Shown: piece after piece, positions 1 through 8,468 of the stretch | How positions within the stretch are numbered: position 1 is the first letter of the stretch | Layout: each line of letters begins with the position of its first letter | Source of the DNA: Streptomyces hygroscopicus | Lineage (GTDB): Bacteria > Actinomycetota > Actinomycetes > Streptomycetales > Streptomycetaceae | Length of the DNA stretch: 64,000 bases | Direction of reading: 5' to 3' | Assembly: GCA_002021875.1 (NCBI GenBank) | Contig: CP018627.1 | Span: 3,906,001 to 3,970,000, forward strand | The notes under the pieces: model-generated | Told to the model about the DNA's origin: nothing | The model's input: the letters and a program-made list of their open reading frames with translations, nothing else | Databases searched by the model: none | Made by a program: the position numbers and the translations under genes

Positions 1-185
1 GTGAGGATGCCGCTCCACTCGTGCACGGTGACGACGAGGGCGCGCCGCCCGACGAGCTCGGCGAGCTCGGGCAGATAGAGGCAGCCCGCGCTGACCACAC
101 ACACGCCCAGCAGGAGGGCCGTGGTGCGGTGGATCCAGCGCTCGGCGAGGCTGAACCGGCGCACCCGCTCAGGCGGTGGGGTCAT
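1..185 (-). CDS. Cytochrome b561-like membrane protein, N-terminal part (runs off window)
   Basis: Only the first 61 codons lie in the window; the frame is open and runs off the left edge. The start is ATG at 185. The N-terminus carries the RFxxxERxxHR pattern typical of di-haem cytochrome b subunits, with His19 a likely haem ligand. A hydrophobic segment follows at about residues 21-39, then a second conserved His in HEWSG (residues 55-59). It overlaps the end of the upstream molybdoenzyme gene by 17 bp on the same strand, so the two are translationally coupled. By analogy with YedY/YedZ-type pairs, it would be the membrane electron-transfer partner of that enzyme. The family call is an inference from a short fragment. 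Confidence 0.65.
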   Translation of the reverse strand, partial: MTPPPERVRRFSLAERWIHRTTALLLGVCVVSAGCLYLPELAELVGRRALVVTVHEWSGIL

Positions 186-903
186 CGTCGCGTCCGTTCG
201 ATTTACCGACCCAGGCGTCGACGTCATAGCCCCGGTCCTCCCAATAGCCGGGCCGCACCTCATCGGTGACGGTGATACCGGAGAGCCATTTCGCCGACTT
301 GTAGAAGTACATGGGCGCCACATACAGCCGCACCGGCCCACCGTGGGAGTGCCCCAGCGGCTTGTCCCGCAGCTTCAGCGCGACCAGGACGTCGGCGCGC
401 CGCGCCTGCTCGAGGGTCAGGCTCTCGCTGTACGCGCCGTCGAAGCAGGTGAAGCGGACGGCCTTGGCCCGCAAACCCACCCCGGCGGCGTCGAGCAGCG
501 TCGAAAGCCGCACCCCCTCGAACGGGGTCTCGGGCACCCGCCAGCCGGTGACGCACTGGACATCGCGGACCAGGCGGGTCTGCGGGAGCGCGCGCAGATC
601 GGCGAGGCGGTACTCGGCGGGCTTGTCGACGAGTCCGTCGACGGTGAGGCGGTAGTTGCCCGCGTCCTTGTGGGGCACGGAGGAGGTGACGGAGTAGTAG
701 CGGAATCCCCCGCCGTTGGGGAGGAGTCCGGTCACCCCCGTCGGGTCCTTGTCGGCCACCGCGCCCAGGGCGGTCTCCAGGCGGCCCTGCAGCCAGGGGG
801 CCGCGGCCATCGCGCCCGCGCCGAGGCCGAGCATGCCGAGGACGAGGCGCCGGCCGACGGGGGCGCCGTGGCCGTCGGATCCGGCACCGGTGTTGGGGTC
901 CAT
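169..903 (-). CDS. Molybdopterin-dependent oxidoreductase, sulfite-oxidase family
   Basis: This is a 244-residue protein. It has a short N-terminal region with a twin-arginine pair (R18-R19, followed by LVL) and a hydrophobic stretch to about residue 36, consistent with Tat export. The single-domain sulfite-oxidase fold is indicated by the molybdenum-ligand cysteine C117 in VQCVTGW and by the later HSHGGPVRLYVAPMY and YKSAKW segments typical of the family. The length fits YedY/MsrP-like catalytic subunits. The downstream gene, overlapping by 17 bp, encodes a cytochrome b-like protein, which suggests a membrane-linked extracytoplasmic oxidoreductase. The physiological substrate (methionine sulfoxide, sulfite or other) cannot be told from sequence. 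Confidence 0.9.
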   Translation of the reverse strand: MDPNTGAGSDGHGAPVGRRLVLGMLGLGAGAMAAAPWLQGRLETALGAVADKDPTGVTGLLPNGGGFRYYSVTSSVPHKDAGNYRLTVDGLVDKPAEYRLADLRALPQTRLVRDVQCVTGWRVPETPFEGVRLSTLLDAAGVGLRAKAVRFTCFDGAYSESLTLEQARRADVLVALKLRDKPLGHSHGGPVRLYVAPMYFYKSAKWLSGITVTDEVRPGYWEDRGYDVDAWVGKSNGRDDDPTA

Positions 904-1014
904 GGGTCGATAAGAGCACCGGGCGGGGGTGGTCCGCCAGATCCGCCCGGGATTCGTCAGACTTCGGTAAGACTCCGGGTCCCGGTGGCCGTGCGGGGTC
1001 TACGGCACGTGCCA

Positions 1015-1226
1015 GGTCCACGCCACGCCCCGGCCTACGCCAGGCCCCGGGCTTACGGCACCCCCCGGGCCCACGCCACACCCCGGCCCACGCCACACCC
1101 CGGGCTTACGGCACCCCCCAGGTCCACGCCACACCCCGGCCTACGCCACACCCCGGGCTTACGGCACCCCCCAGGTCCACGCCACACCCCGGCCTACGCC
1201 AGGCCCCGGGCCTACGCCACACCCCG
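1015..1226. repeat. Four-copy 53-bp tandem repeat between genes
   Basis: Copies begin at about 1015, 1068, 1121 and 1174, an exact 53-bp period. Each is made of three similar sub-units of roughly 17-18 bp built on the theme (C/T)ACGCCACACCCCGGG. The array fills most of the 344-bp gap between the molybdoenzyme gene and the FAD dehydrogenase gene. Because 53 is not a multiple of three, the array is not a coding repeat. I see no other gene in 904-1247. Confidence 0.85.
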
Positions 1227-1247
1227 GGCCCACGCCACGCGCCGGGC

Positions 1248-2903
1248 CTACCCCACCGCCTTGGCCGCCGCCCGGCCCGCCGTACGGCCCGAGAAGAGGC
1301 AGCCGCCCAGGAAGGTGCCCTCCAGGGAACGGTAGCCGTGCACTCCCCCGCCGCCGAAGCCCGCCGCCTCCCCGGCCGCGTAGACGCCGGGCAGCGGTTC
1401 GCCGCCCTCGGTCAGGACGCGGGAGGAGAGATCCGTCTCGAGGCCGCCGAGCGTCTTGCGGGTCAGGATGTTCAGGCGCACGGCGATCAGCGGACCCGCC
1501 TTGGGGTCGAGGATGCGGTGCGGGGCGGCGGTGCGGATCAGCCGGTCGGCCACATACTTGCGGGTGCCGCGCAGGGCGGTGACCTGGAGGTCCTTGGTGT
1601 AGGGGTTGGCGATCTCGCGGTCCCGGGCGACGATCTCCCGCCGCAGCCCCTCCTCGTCGATGAGCGGCTCCTTGGTGAGCTCGTTCATCCGCCGGACCAG
1701 CCCCGTCAGCGACCGCTCCACGATGAAGTCCGCGCCGTGGTCCATGAACGCCTGGACCGGGCCCGGGACACCGGCCCGGCCGCGGCCGATCACATCGCGG
1801 ACGCTCTTGCCGGTGAGGTCCGGGTTCTGCTCGGAGCCGGAGAGCGCGAACTCCTTCTCGATGATCTTCCGGGTGAGCACGAACCAGGTGTAGTCGTAGC
1901 CGGTCCGCATGATGTGCTCGAGCGTGCCGAGGGTGTCGAAGCCGGGGAACAGCGGCACCGGCAACCGCTTGCCGCGCGCGTCGAACCACAGGGAGGACGG
2001 GCCGGGCAGGATGCGGATGCCGTGCCGGGGCCAGATGGGGTTCCAGTTCTCGATGCCCTCGGTGTAGTGCCACATCCGGTCGCGGTTGATGATGCGGCCG
2101 CCGGTCGCCTCGGCGATGCCGAGCATATGGCCGTCCACATGGGCCGGGACCCCGGAGATCATCCGCTCGGGCGGGGAGCCCAGCCGCTCGGGCCAGTTGG
2201 CGCGGACCAGGTCGTGGTTGCCGCCGATCCCACCCGAGGTGATGATCACGGCTTGGGCGCGCAGTTCGAAGGCCCCGGCGACCTCGCGGCCGCTGGGGGA
2301 GCCGCGCTCGGCGTCGCTGGGCTCCAGGATGTCGCCGGTGACGGTGTCGACCGTGCCCGCGCTGCGGGCCAGCCCCGTCACCCGGTGCCGGAAACGCAGC
2401 TCGACCAGGCCACGCGCGGCCGCCGCCCGCACCCGCCGCTCGAAGGGGGCCACGACACCGGGGCCGGTGCCCCAGGTGATGTGGAAGCGGGGCACGGAGT
2501 TGCCGTGCCCGGTCGCGTCGTAGCCGCCGCGCTCGGCCCAGCCGACGAGCGGGAACAGCCGCAGCCCCTGGGCGTGCAGCCAGGACCGCTTCTCGCCCGC
2601 CGCGAAGTCCACGTACGCCTCGGCCCAGCGGCGCGGCCAGTGGTCCTCCTCACGGTCGAACCCGGCCGTGCCCAGCCAGTCCTGCCAGGCGAGTTCATGG
2701 CTGTCGCGGATGCGCAGGCGGCGCTGCTCGGGTGAGTCGACGAGGAAGAGACCGCCGAAGGACCAGTGGGCCTGGCCGCCGAGCGACTGCTCGGGCTCCT
2801 GGTCGAGCAGGATCACCTTACGGCCGGCGTCGGCCAGTTCGGCGGTGGCGGCGAGGCCCGCGAGCCCCGCGCCGACCACGATCACGTCCGCGTCGTACGC
2901 CAT
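1248..2903 (-). CDS. FAD-binding dehydrogenase (3-ketosteroid dehydrogenase / fumarate reductase-like)
   Basis: This is a 551-residue protein starting at ATG 2903; the open frame extends further upstream but lacks sense there. Residues 3-20 form a classical FAD Rossmann motif (DVIVVGAGLAGLAA), followed by an acidic strand-end LLDQE. The C-terminus has the family's closing FAD motif (YAAGEAAGFGGGG, then RSLEGTFLGGCLFSGRTAG). The length and layout match the large actinobacterial FAD-binding dehydrogenase group related to KstD and succinate dehydrogenase flavoproteins. It stands alone, read toward the 53-bp repeat array. The substrate is unknown; no steroid-catabolism genes lie nearby, so a steroid role is not supported here. 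Confidence 0.85.
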   Translation of the reverse strand: MAYDADVIVVGAGLAGLAATAELADAGRKVILLDQEPEQSLGGQAHWSFGGLFLVDSPEQRRLRIRDSHELAWQDWLGTAGFDREEDHWPRRWAEAYVDFAAGEKRSWLHAQGLRLFPLVGWAERGGYDATGHGNSVPRFHITWGTGPGVVAPFERRVRAAAARGLVELRFRHRVTGLARSAGTVDTVTGDILEPSDAERGSPSGREVAGAFELRAQAVIITSGGIGGNHDLVRANWPERLGSPPERMISGVPAHVDGHMLGIAEATGGRIINRDRMWHYTEGIENWNPIWPRHGIRILPGPSSLWFDARGKRLPVPLFPGFDTLGTLEHIMRTGYDYTWFVLTRKIIEKEFALSGSEQNPDLTGKSVRDVIGRGRAGVPGPVQAFMDHGADFIVERSLTGLVRRMNELTKEPLIDEEGLRREIVARDREIANPYTKDLQVTALRGTRKYVADRLIRTAAPHRILDPKAGPLIAVRLNILTRKTLGGLETDLSSRVLTEGGEPLPGVYAAGEAAGFGGGGVHGYRSLEGTFLGGCLFSGRTAGRAAAKAVG

Positions 2904-3090
2904 GGTGTGGTGTCCGTTCTCGTGAGCCCGCCGACGCCCGCCGACGGCGTCATGACCGCGATCCTGCCTACCGCCCAGTACGGCGTCAACCCGAGGTGTG
3001 GGAGCGGTTTCCGGCCGCTTCCCGACCGCCAACTCCCCCCGCGAAACCTGGACGTAGAACAAAAGGTCACAATCGTTCACCGAGATTGGA

Positions 3091-3109
3091 CACGGTTAGG
3101 CCAACCGTG
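3091..3109. promoter_or_regulatory. 7-bp inverted repeat in divergent promoter region
   Basis: CACGGTT at 3091-3097 and AACCGTG at 3103-3109 form a perfect inverted repeat around a 5-bp centre. It lies 14 bp before the start of the rightward gene at 3124 and within the 220-bp divergent region upstream of the FAD dehydrogenase. It could be an operator or a short hairpin. Confidence 0.4.
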
Positions 3110-3123
3110 CATCATCATCGACC

Positions 3124-3882
3124 ATGGCTGACCGCTCCGTTGAGCATTCAGGGCCGACGCCCGAGGTGGAACGTCGCGTGGTGAACCCGACGCTCGTCAC
3201 CCCCGGCCCGCAGCCCCTCCAAGCCGGGCCACCCGCGGACGAGGCACAGGTGCTCCGCGGCGAGGTGATCGGGCCCCGGCACGCCCGCCGCCGCCCCGTG
3301 GACAACCGCCGTAAGGCCGCCGCCGGGGCGATTCTGCTGTCGGCCACCGGCGCCGCCACCGCCCTCTTCATGCTCATGGGCAAGGACGCCCGTCAGGCGA
3401 CGGCCTCCTCCGGACACGACACCTCGACGGCCGTCCCGGACGAGCCGGAGAGCCATGCCGTCCCGTACGCCGAGGCCGCGGTGGGCGACACCCCGCTGCG
3501 CGGTGCGCGCGCCGAGAAGCCCAAGCCGCAGCCGCCCGCCGCCCAGCCTGTGGCCGAGGCCCCGGCGGCCGACACCACGCCGGACAAGCCCCGGACCCCG
3601 TCGTCCGGCAAGGGCCGCTCCACGCCGTCCTGGCCGGACTGGTCGTCCCGGGGGCCGGGAGAGTACGACGACTGGCAGGACGCGGTGGAGGCGTTCGACC
3701 GCTGGGCCGAGCGGCAGCAGGAGCGGCAGCGCGGCGAGAGCGGCGGCTCCGGGCCGTACACGCCGGGGCAGGGCCAGGGGCAGGGCGGCGGTTACGGGGA
3801 CGGCTATGGCGGTGGAAACGGCTATGGCGGCGGCCATGGGGGCGACTACGGCGGCGGATACGGCGGCGGCCACCGGCGCTGA
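3124..3882 (+). CDS. Predicted membrane-anchored glycine-rich hypothetical protein
   Basis: This is a 252-residue protein with no recognised domain. A basic cytoplasmic stretch of about 64 residues precedes one hydrophobic segment (about 65-86). It is followed by a Pro/Ala-rich linker and a short WPDWSSRGPGEYDDWQ-type segment, and it ends in a Gly/Tyr/His-rich tail of repeated GGGYGDGYGGG-like units. This suggests a bitopic protein with a disordered extracytoplasmic tail. No Shine-Dalgarno sequence is visible before the ATG, so translation may be leaderless or the true start may be one of the downstream GTG codons. GC periodicity supports coding. Function unknown. Confidence 0.65.
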   Translation: MADRSVEHSGPTPEVERRVVNPTLVTPGPQPLQAGPPADEAQVLRGEVIGPRHARRRPVDNRRKAAAGAILLSATGAATALFMLMGKDARQATASSGHDTSTAVPDEPESHAVPYAEAAVGDTPLRGARAEKPKPQPPAAQPVAEAPAADTTPDKPRTPSSGKGRSTPSWPDWSSRGPGEYDDWQDAVEAFDRWAERQQERQRGESGGSGPYTPGQGQGQGGGYGDGYGGGNGYGGGHGGDYGGGYGGGHRR

Positions 3883-3911
3883 CCGCGCCCGCTATCTGCT
3901 TGTATGGCGGT

Positions 3912-4448
3912 ATGCCTGATCAGGAACCGCCTTCCGCCAACGAACTACTCGACATCGTGGACGAGCGGGACCGCGTGATGGGCCAGGCCCGACGCGGTGA
4001 CGCCATGGCCCACCGGCTCCGGCACCGCTGCGTCTTCATCCAGGCCCGGGACGCCCAGGGCCGCGTCTTCGTCCATCGCCGCACCGCCGAGAAGCTGGTC
4101 TTCCCCTCGCTCTACGACATGTTCGTCGGCGGGGTCGTCGGCGCGGGCGAGGGCTATGACGAGGCGGCGCTGCGCGAGGCGGAGGAGGAGCTGGGGGTGC
4201 GGGGGCTGCCCGCGCCCGTACCGCTGTTCTCGTTCCTCTACGAGACGCCCGAGCACACCTGGTGGAGCCGGGTCTACGAGGTGCGCTGCGAGCTTCCGGT
4301 CGATCCGCAGGCCGAGGAGGTCGCCTGGCACGCCTTTCTCACCGAGGAGGAGCTGACCCGACGGCTGCCCGAGTGGGAGTGGGTGCCGGACGGGCGGGAG
4401 GCGTACCGGCGGCTGATGGAGTGGCGCCGTGAGAGGGTCGAAGCGTGA
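3912..4448 (+). CDS. Nudix hydrolase (YfcD / IPP-isomerase-like subgroup)
   Basis: A 178-residue protein. I chose ATG 3912; a TTG at 3900 would add four residues and is less likely. A complete Nudix box is present: G-x5-E-x7-REAEEELGV, starting in the segment GVVGAGEGYDEAALREAEEE. It therefore binds a divalent metal and hydrolyses nucleoside-diphosphate-linked or similar pyrophosphate compounds. The N-terminal LLDIVDERDRVMGQA pattern is typical of the YfcD-type subgroup. The last codons overlap the next gene, so it is co-transcribed with the two DUF202 membrane proteins downstream. The substrate is not predictable. Confidence 0.9.
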   Translation: MPDQEPPSANELLDIVDERDRVMGQARRGDAMAHRLRHRCVFIQARDAQGRVFVHRRTAEKLVFPSLYDMFVGGVVGAGEGYDEAALREAEEELGVRGLPAPVPLFSFLYETPEHTWWSRVYEVRCELPVDPQAEEVAWHAFLTEEELTRRLPEWEWVPDGREAYRRLMEWRRERVEA

Positions 4449-4921
4449 CCGAATCCTCCGGGCCCGGGCCTTCGGAGCCGCCGCGGCCTTCGGAGCCCGC
4501 GCAGCCTGCCGAGCCGCGTGGCGGCGGTCTCGCCTCGGCGGCGGCGGACGTACGGCTGTGGTTCGCGCCCGAGCGGCTGCGGGAAGAGGGCGGCACCCCC
4601 GACTACCGCTTCTCACTCGCCAACGAACGGACCTTTCTCGCCTGGCTGCGCACCGCGATGGCGCTGGTGGGCGGCGGATTCGCGGTCGACCAGTTCCTCC
4701 CGGAGACAGCCCGGCCGCTGCGGCTCGCGCTGGCGCTCATCCTGCTGGCGGGCGGCGCGCTGTGCGCGCTGCGGGCCATCAGCCACTGGGTGCGCTGCGA
4801 GCGGGCCATGCGGCGGGGCGAGGACCTGCCGATGTCCCGCTTCCCGGTGGTGCTGGGGCTCGCGGTCGGGGTGGTCGCGCTGCTGATGGTGATCGTGGCC
4901 GCCTTCGGGTGGGGCGGGTGA
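4445..4921 (+). CDS. DUF202 (YidH-like) inner membrane protein
   Basis: A 158-residue protein starting at GTG 4445, overlapping the Nudix stop codon (GTGA). A Pro-rich N-terminal tail of about 45 residues precedes the DUF202 core. That core has the conserved (D)YRFSLANERTFLAWLRTAMAL-like entry (about residues 52-75), followed by three predicted transmembrane helices. DUF202 proteins are small integral membrane proteins without an assigned activity. The neighbour downstream is a second, shorter DUF202 protein, a tandem arrangement often seen in actinobacteria that suggests a hetero-oligomer. Confidence 0.85.
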   Translation: MTESSGPGPSEPPRPSEPAQPAEPRGGGLASAAADVRLWFAPERLREEGGTPDYRFSLANERTFLAWLRTAMALVGGGFAVDQFLPETARPLRLALALILLAGGALCALRAISHWVRCERAMRRGEDLPMSRFPVVLGLAVGVVALLMVIVAAFGWGG

Positions 4922-4939
4922 CCCGGGAGGTGTGAGGCG

Positions 4940-5278
4940 ATGCCGGACGGGAAGGGGACGCACGGACCACCAACGCGGGACCGGGACCCCGGGCTCCAGC
5001 CGGAGCGGACGCGGCTGGCCTGGCGGCGTACGACGCTGGCGTGCGCGGTGGCCGCCTCGCTCGCGGGGCGGCAGACCCTGCACAGCGGTATCGACCCCGC
5101 CTCGCTCGTGGTCCTGGCCCTGGTGGTGGTGGCCTGGCTGGCCTTCCTGGCACTGGCCCACCGCCGCATCCGGGCCATGCGCATGCCACGTCCGCCCGCC
5201 CTGTCCCCGCGGGCGGCCGTGGCCGCGGTGGCCTGCACCCTCGCCCTGGCCGTTCTGGGGGCGGCGATGCTGCGCTGA
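4940..5278 (+). CDS. Small DUF202 membrane protein
   Basis: A 112-residue protein whose core begins with LQPERTRLAWRRTTLACAV, the second form of the DUF202 entry motif (ERTxLAWxRT). Three hydrophobic helices follow, at about residues 37-53, 60-76 and 92-110. It is 18 bp downstream of the first DUF202 gene with an SD-like GGGAGG between them. It is probably the last gene of the Nudix-DUF202-DUF202 operon. Function unknown. Confidence 0.85.
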   Translation: MPDGKGTHGPPTRDRDPGLQPERTRLAWRRTTLACAVAASLAGRQTLHSGIDPASLVVLALVVVAWLAFLALAHRRIRAMRMPRPPALSPRAAVAAVACTLALAVLGAAMLR

Positions 5279-5318
5279 GGCCGCGCCGCCTACTGGCCCC
5301 CGCCCATGGCCGTCGCGC

Positions 5319-6536
5319 CTACTGGACGAAGCGCACGTCGGGGTGGGAGGGGGACGGCCCGTCCAGCAGGTCTCGCGGCCGGCCCCGCAGGTGCTGGTCG
5401 AAGAAGGCGGGGAGGTAGGCGCGCTGGGCGGCGGTGCTGCGCCCGGCATCCACGGTCCCGATGACCTGCTCGCGCCGCTGCGCCGGGATGTCCAGGCGTT
5501 CGTCCAGCGCGGGCACGATCGTCTGGGCGTCGGTGTAGCTGAAGTGGCCGCCCCGTTCCAGGCTCAGGTCGCGCTGCCAGCCGGTCGAGTGGTCCCAGAG
5601 CGACTGCCAGGACGGCTGGTTCAGGTGGGTCTGATTGGCCTTGCCCATGAGCATGAAGGGCCGGTTCAGCCCTTCCACCGCGGCCGGGACGAATTCGGTG
5701 CCGCTGTATTTGAGCGTGCCGTCCATGTCGATGCCCGCGTCGATGCGGGCATCGACGCGCATGGCCTCGGCCGCGGTGATTCCCCCCGCCGAGTGGCCGT
5801 ACATGCCGACCCGGGTCAGATCGAGCGCCTTGCCCAGGCCGCGGGGCAGCCGACGCCCCGCGGCATCGGGATTTCCGCCGTCCCGCAGGACGGCCAACTG
5901 GTCGAGCACGAAGCGGGTGTCGCCCACCCGGGTCTCGATGGCCTGCTTGCGCTTCCCCGGACCGGTCAAGGGGTCCTTTTGAAGCTCGACCCGGCCGCCG
6001 GGGAACTCGACCGGGGACGTCTCATGTGTGTGGTCCATGGTGACCACCACATAGCCGCGGCTGGCGAGTTCCTCGGCCGTGGACGTTCCCAGCGAGCGGG
6101 TGCTCCCAAGGCCCGGCGAGTACAGCACGACCGGCCGGGGCGCGTGGTCGTCCGCCGGGGCGGCGGTGGCGGCGTCGGTCCGCGTGGCGGCCCAGTCCAC
6201 CTCCCCGGGAGCCGCCAGGCCGAACGAGCCCGACTCGTCCACGGCACGGGCGGTGCCGGGCGGCATATGGGGCTGGCGGGGGTACCCGCTCACCGAACGC
6301 GCCGGATACCAGACGCTGACCATCAGCTCCCTCTCGCCACCGGTCACCCAGGGGTCGGTCCGGGCCCGGTCGACGAGATGGAGTTCGGTCACCCCGACCG
6401 GCTGCCGCCCCGTCGGTGCGGGCAGTTCGAAGCGCACGGGGTCGGCCGGACCGGCGGCGGAGGCGGCCGTACCCACGCCGACGATCAGCGCGAGGGCGAG
6501 GGCCACCGAGGTGGTGAGACCTGTATGGATTCGCAT
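5319..6536 (-). CDS. Secreted alpha/beta hydrolase, PAF-acetylhydrolase (isoform II) family
   Basis: A 405-residue protein starting at ATG 6536; the frame extends 22 codons upstream without a better start. Residues 1-27 are a Sec signal peptide ending near ASAA. The nucleophile elbow GHSAGG places the catalytic serine at about S249. The region TELHLVDRARTDPW followed by SVWYPA is typical of the plasma PAF-acetylhydrolase and polyester-hydrolase branch. A DxDG motif after the serine is a candidate catalytic-acid region. It probably cleaves short-chain esters or oxidised phospholipids outside the cell. It converges with the DUF202 operon and has no obvious operon partner. Confidence 0.85.
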   Translation of the reverse strand: MRIHTGLTTSVALALALIVGVGTAASAAGPADPVRFELPAPTGRQPVGVTELHLVDRARTDPWVTGGERELMVSVWYPARSVSGYPRQPHMPPGTARAVDESGSFGLAAPGEVDWAATRTDAATAAPADDHAPRPVVLYSPGLGSTRSLGTSTAEELASRGYVVVTMDHTHETSPVEFPGGRVELQKDPLTGPGKRKQAIETRVGDTRFVLDQLAVLRDGGNPDAAGRRLPRGLGKALDLTRVGMYGHSAGGITAAEAMRVDARIDAGIDMDGTLKYSGTEFVPAAVEGLNRPFMLMGKANQTHLNQPSWQSLWDHSTGWQRDLSLERGGHFSYTDAQTIVPALDERLDIPAQRREQVIGTVDAGRSTAAQRAYLPAFFDQHLRGRPRDLLDGPSPSHPDVRFVQ

Positions 6537-6658
6537 AGGGCCGACTCTGACCGGGCGTCCGCGAGCACGCCTCGGCCGGGAGGCGGAGGCGCCCCCTGGC
6601 ATTCCATGGGGTGTCCGGGCCGGTTTCTCAGGGCCACCAGGACGGTGACCCCTGTCGC

Positions 6659-7585
6659 TCAGTCCACCGCGATGGCGATCTTGCCCCTGACGTGCCCCTC
6701 CATGCTGAGACGCTGGGCGTCCGCCGTCTTCTGGAGGGGGAAGACCGCGGCGACCTCGACGCCGAGGGCGCCGCGCTCGGCGAGGTCGGTGAGGTCCTGG
6801 AGGTCGTCGGGGTCGGGGCGGACGAAGACGTAGTGGCCGCCGAGGCCGAGGACGGCGGGATCGGCGATGGAGGCCAGGCGGCCGTCGGGGGCGAGGAGTT
6901 CGGCGGAGACGGCGAGCGCGTCGCCGCCGACCGGGTCGAGCACGGCGTCCACCCCGTTCGGGGCGAGGGCGCGGACCCGCTCGGCGAGCCCCTCCCCGTA
7001 CGTGGTCGGCTCCGCGCCGAGCGCGCGCAGATACTCGTGGTTGCGCTCGCCCGCGGTGCCGATCACCCGGGCGCCCATATGCCGGGCAAGCTGGACCGCC
7101 ATCGAGCCGACCCCGCCCGCCGCCGCGTGGACCAGGACGGTGTCGCCCTCGCCGGCCCTCAGCGCCCGCACCAGCGACTGGAAGGCCGTCAGGCCCGCCA
7201 GCGGGATGCCCGCGGCCTGCGTGAAGGAGAGGTTCCGCGGTTTGCGGGCGAGGGTGCGGATGGGCGCCGCCACATACTCGGCGCAGGTGCCCCGGGAGAG
7301 GAAGTCCTCCCGTACGTATCCGATCACCTCGTCACCGGGCCGGAACTCCGTCACCGCGGGGCCGGGCCGCTCCACGACCCCGGAGACGTCCCAGCCGGGG
7401 ATCACCGGGAAGACCGCGTCCAGGAACGGTTCGAGGTTTCCGGCCTGCGCCTTCCAGTCGACGGGGTTCACGCTGGCGGCCCTGACCCTGATCAGGACGG
7501 AGTCGGGGCCGACCTTCGGCTCCGGCCGCTCCCCGTACTCCAGGATCTCGGGGCCGCCGTAGCGGCGGTAGGTGATGGCCTTCAT
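6659..7585 (-). CDS. NADP-dependent medium-chain oxidoreductase (quinone reductase type)
   Basis: A 308-residue protein with ATG at 7585 preceded by GAGGAG. The N-terminal GroES-like domain (MKAITYRRYGGPEILE, then VKxxSVNPVDWK-like) and the Rossmann segment VLVHAAAGGVGSMAVQLAR identify a zinc-independent medium-chain reductase of the quinone oxidoreductase / enoyl reductase group. No zinc-ligand cysteine set is visible. It sits just downstream of an F420-reductase-like gene on the same strand, and an HxlR regulator is divergent from that pair. This is a common arrangement for electrophile- or quinone-responsive reductases. Confidence 0.88.
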   Translation of the reverse strand: MKAITYRRYGGPEILEYGERPEPKVGPDSVLIRVRAASVNPVDWKAQAGNLEPFLDAVFPVIPGWDVSGVVERPGPAVTEFRPGDEVIGYVREDFLSRGTCAEYVAAPIRTLARKPRNLSFTQAAGIPLAGLTAFQSLVRALRAGEGDTVLVHAAAGGVGSMAVQLARHMGARVIGTAGERNHEYLRALGAEPTTYGEGLAERVRALAPNGVDAVLDPVGGDALAVSAELLAPDGRLASIADPAVLGLGGHYVFVRPDPDDLQDLTDLAERGALGVEVAAVFPLQKTADAQRLSMEGHVRGKIAIAVD

Positions 7586-7696
7586 GGTGGCGCTCCTCGC
7601 GGCTCTCACGTTCTCCTTGTCCCGCTCCTCTCCTTCGACGCTCCTGCTCCCCCACCATCGGCGCAAATCCGCACCACCCCGGCCGCTGCCCCGGCG

Positions 7697-8350
7697 CTAC
7701 GCCGGGCTCTGTGCCGCCAGCGGCGGCAGCGCGGCCCGTGGCTCCACCCCGCCGAACCAGAAGCCGAGCAGAAACGCGACGGTGGACTCCAGCAGGCGGG
7801 CCCGCTCCAGGCCCCCGGCGTCCAGCGGTACACAGCCCATGTCGCGCACCAGCGTGCGCACGGCCTCCAGGGCCTCCTCGTCGTCCCCGCACAGCGGGAC
7901 CGCCAGCGGCCCGTCGGCGAAGACCGGCGGGGTCATCCGCCACACCGCGTCCGAGCAGTGGCAGAACGCCTTCACGACCCGCGCCCCCACGGCCCGCGCG
8001 GCGATCCGCTCGGCCATGCCGGGGCCGCCGTCGGTGGCGAGGGTGAAGCGCCCGGGGACGACCGCGTTGGTGCAGTCGATCAGCGCCCGGCCGCTCAGCG
8101 TGCCCTCGGCCGCGCCCGCCGCCTCCAGGGCCGCCTCGACGCCGTCGTACGCCACCGCCAGCAGCGTCACATCCCCGAATCCGGCGGCCTCGCGCGGACT
8201 CCCGGCCCGCGCGCCGTGGCCGATCCGCGCGGCCAGCGCCGCCGCCTTCGGCCGTGAGCGGCCGCCGATGAACAGCTCATGCCCCGCCCGCGCCCACTGG
8301 GTCCCCAGCGCGTCCGCCATCGTGCCCGTGCCCAGCACTCCGATCCGCAT
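7697..8350 (-). CDS. NADPH-dependent F420 reductase-like dinucleotide-binding protein
   Basis: A 217-residue protein with a good SD (GAGGAGG) before ATG 8350. It opens with MRIGVLGTGTMADALG, the GxGxxA Rossmann entry of the F420-dependent NADP oxidoreductase / dinucleotide-binding family. An FIGGRSRPKA segment follows that would read the NADP phosphate. The length is standard for the family. Whether it truly uses F420 or is a related NADP-dependent reductase is not decided by sequence. It is divergent from the HxlR gene across a perfect 14-bp palindrome and is probably repressed by it. Confidence 0.8.
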   Translation of the reverse strand: MRIGVLGTGTMADALGTQWARAGHELFIGGRSRPKAAALAARIGHGARAGSPREAAGFGDVTLLAVAYDGVEAALEAAGAAEGTLSGRALIDCTNAVVPGRFTLATDGGPGMAERIAARAVGARVVKAFCHCSDAVWRMTPPVFADGPLAVPLCGDDEEALEAVRTLVRDMGCVPLDAGGLERARLLESTVAFLLGFWFGGVEPRAALPPLAAQSPA

Positions 8351-8400
8351 CGCGGCCTCCTCCTCGTTCTCGCCTGCCGATGGGGAAGGACACTAGGAAG

Positions 8401-8430
8401 TCCGTCGCACACCGCACGGTGTGCGACGGA
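8401..8430. promoter_or_regulatory. Perfect 14-bp palindrome, predicted HxlR operator
   Basis: TCCGTCGCACACCG at 8401-8414 is repeated as its exact reverse complement at 8417-8430 around a 2-bp centre. It lies between the divergent reductase gene (start 8350) and the HxlR gene (start 8469). It is well placed to control both promoters. Confidence 0.7.
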
Positions 8431-8468
8431 TGCGCTAGGACGGCGGTCAGCAGGTCAGGAGGCCATCA

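Noticed and set aside
121..1335. Long plus-strand frame of about 400 codons across the molybdoenzyme gene and the repeat array
   Set aside because: It is antisense to a gene with clear family motifs and its end is just the 53-bp repeat read through; no homology-like segments are visible.
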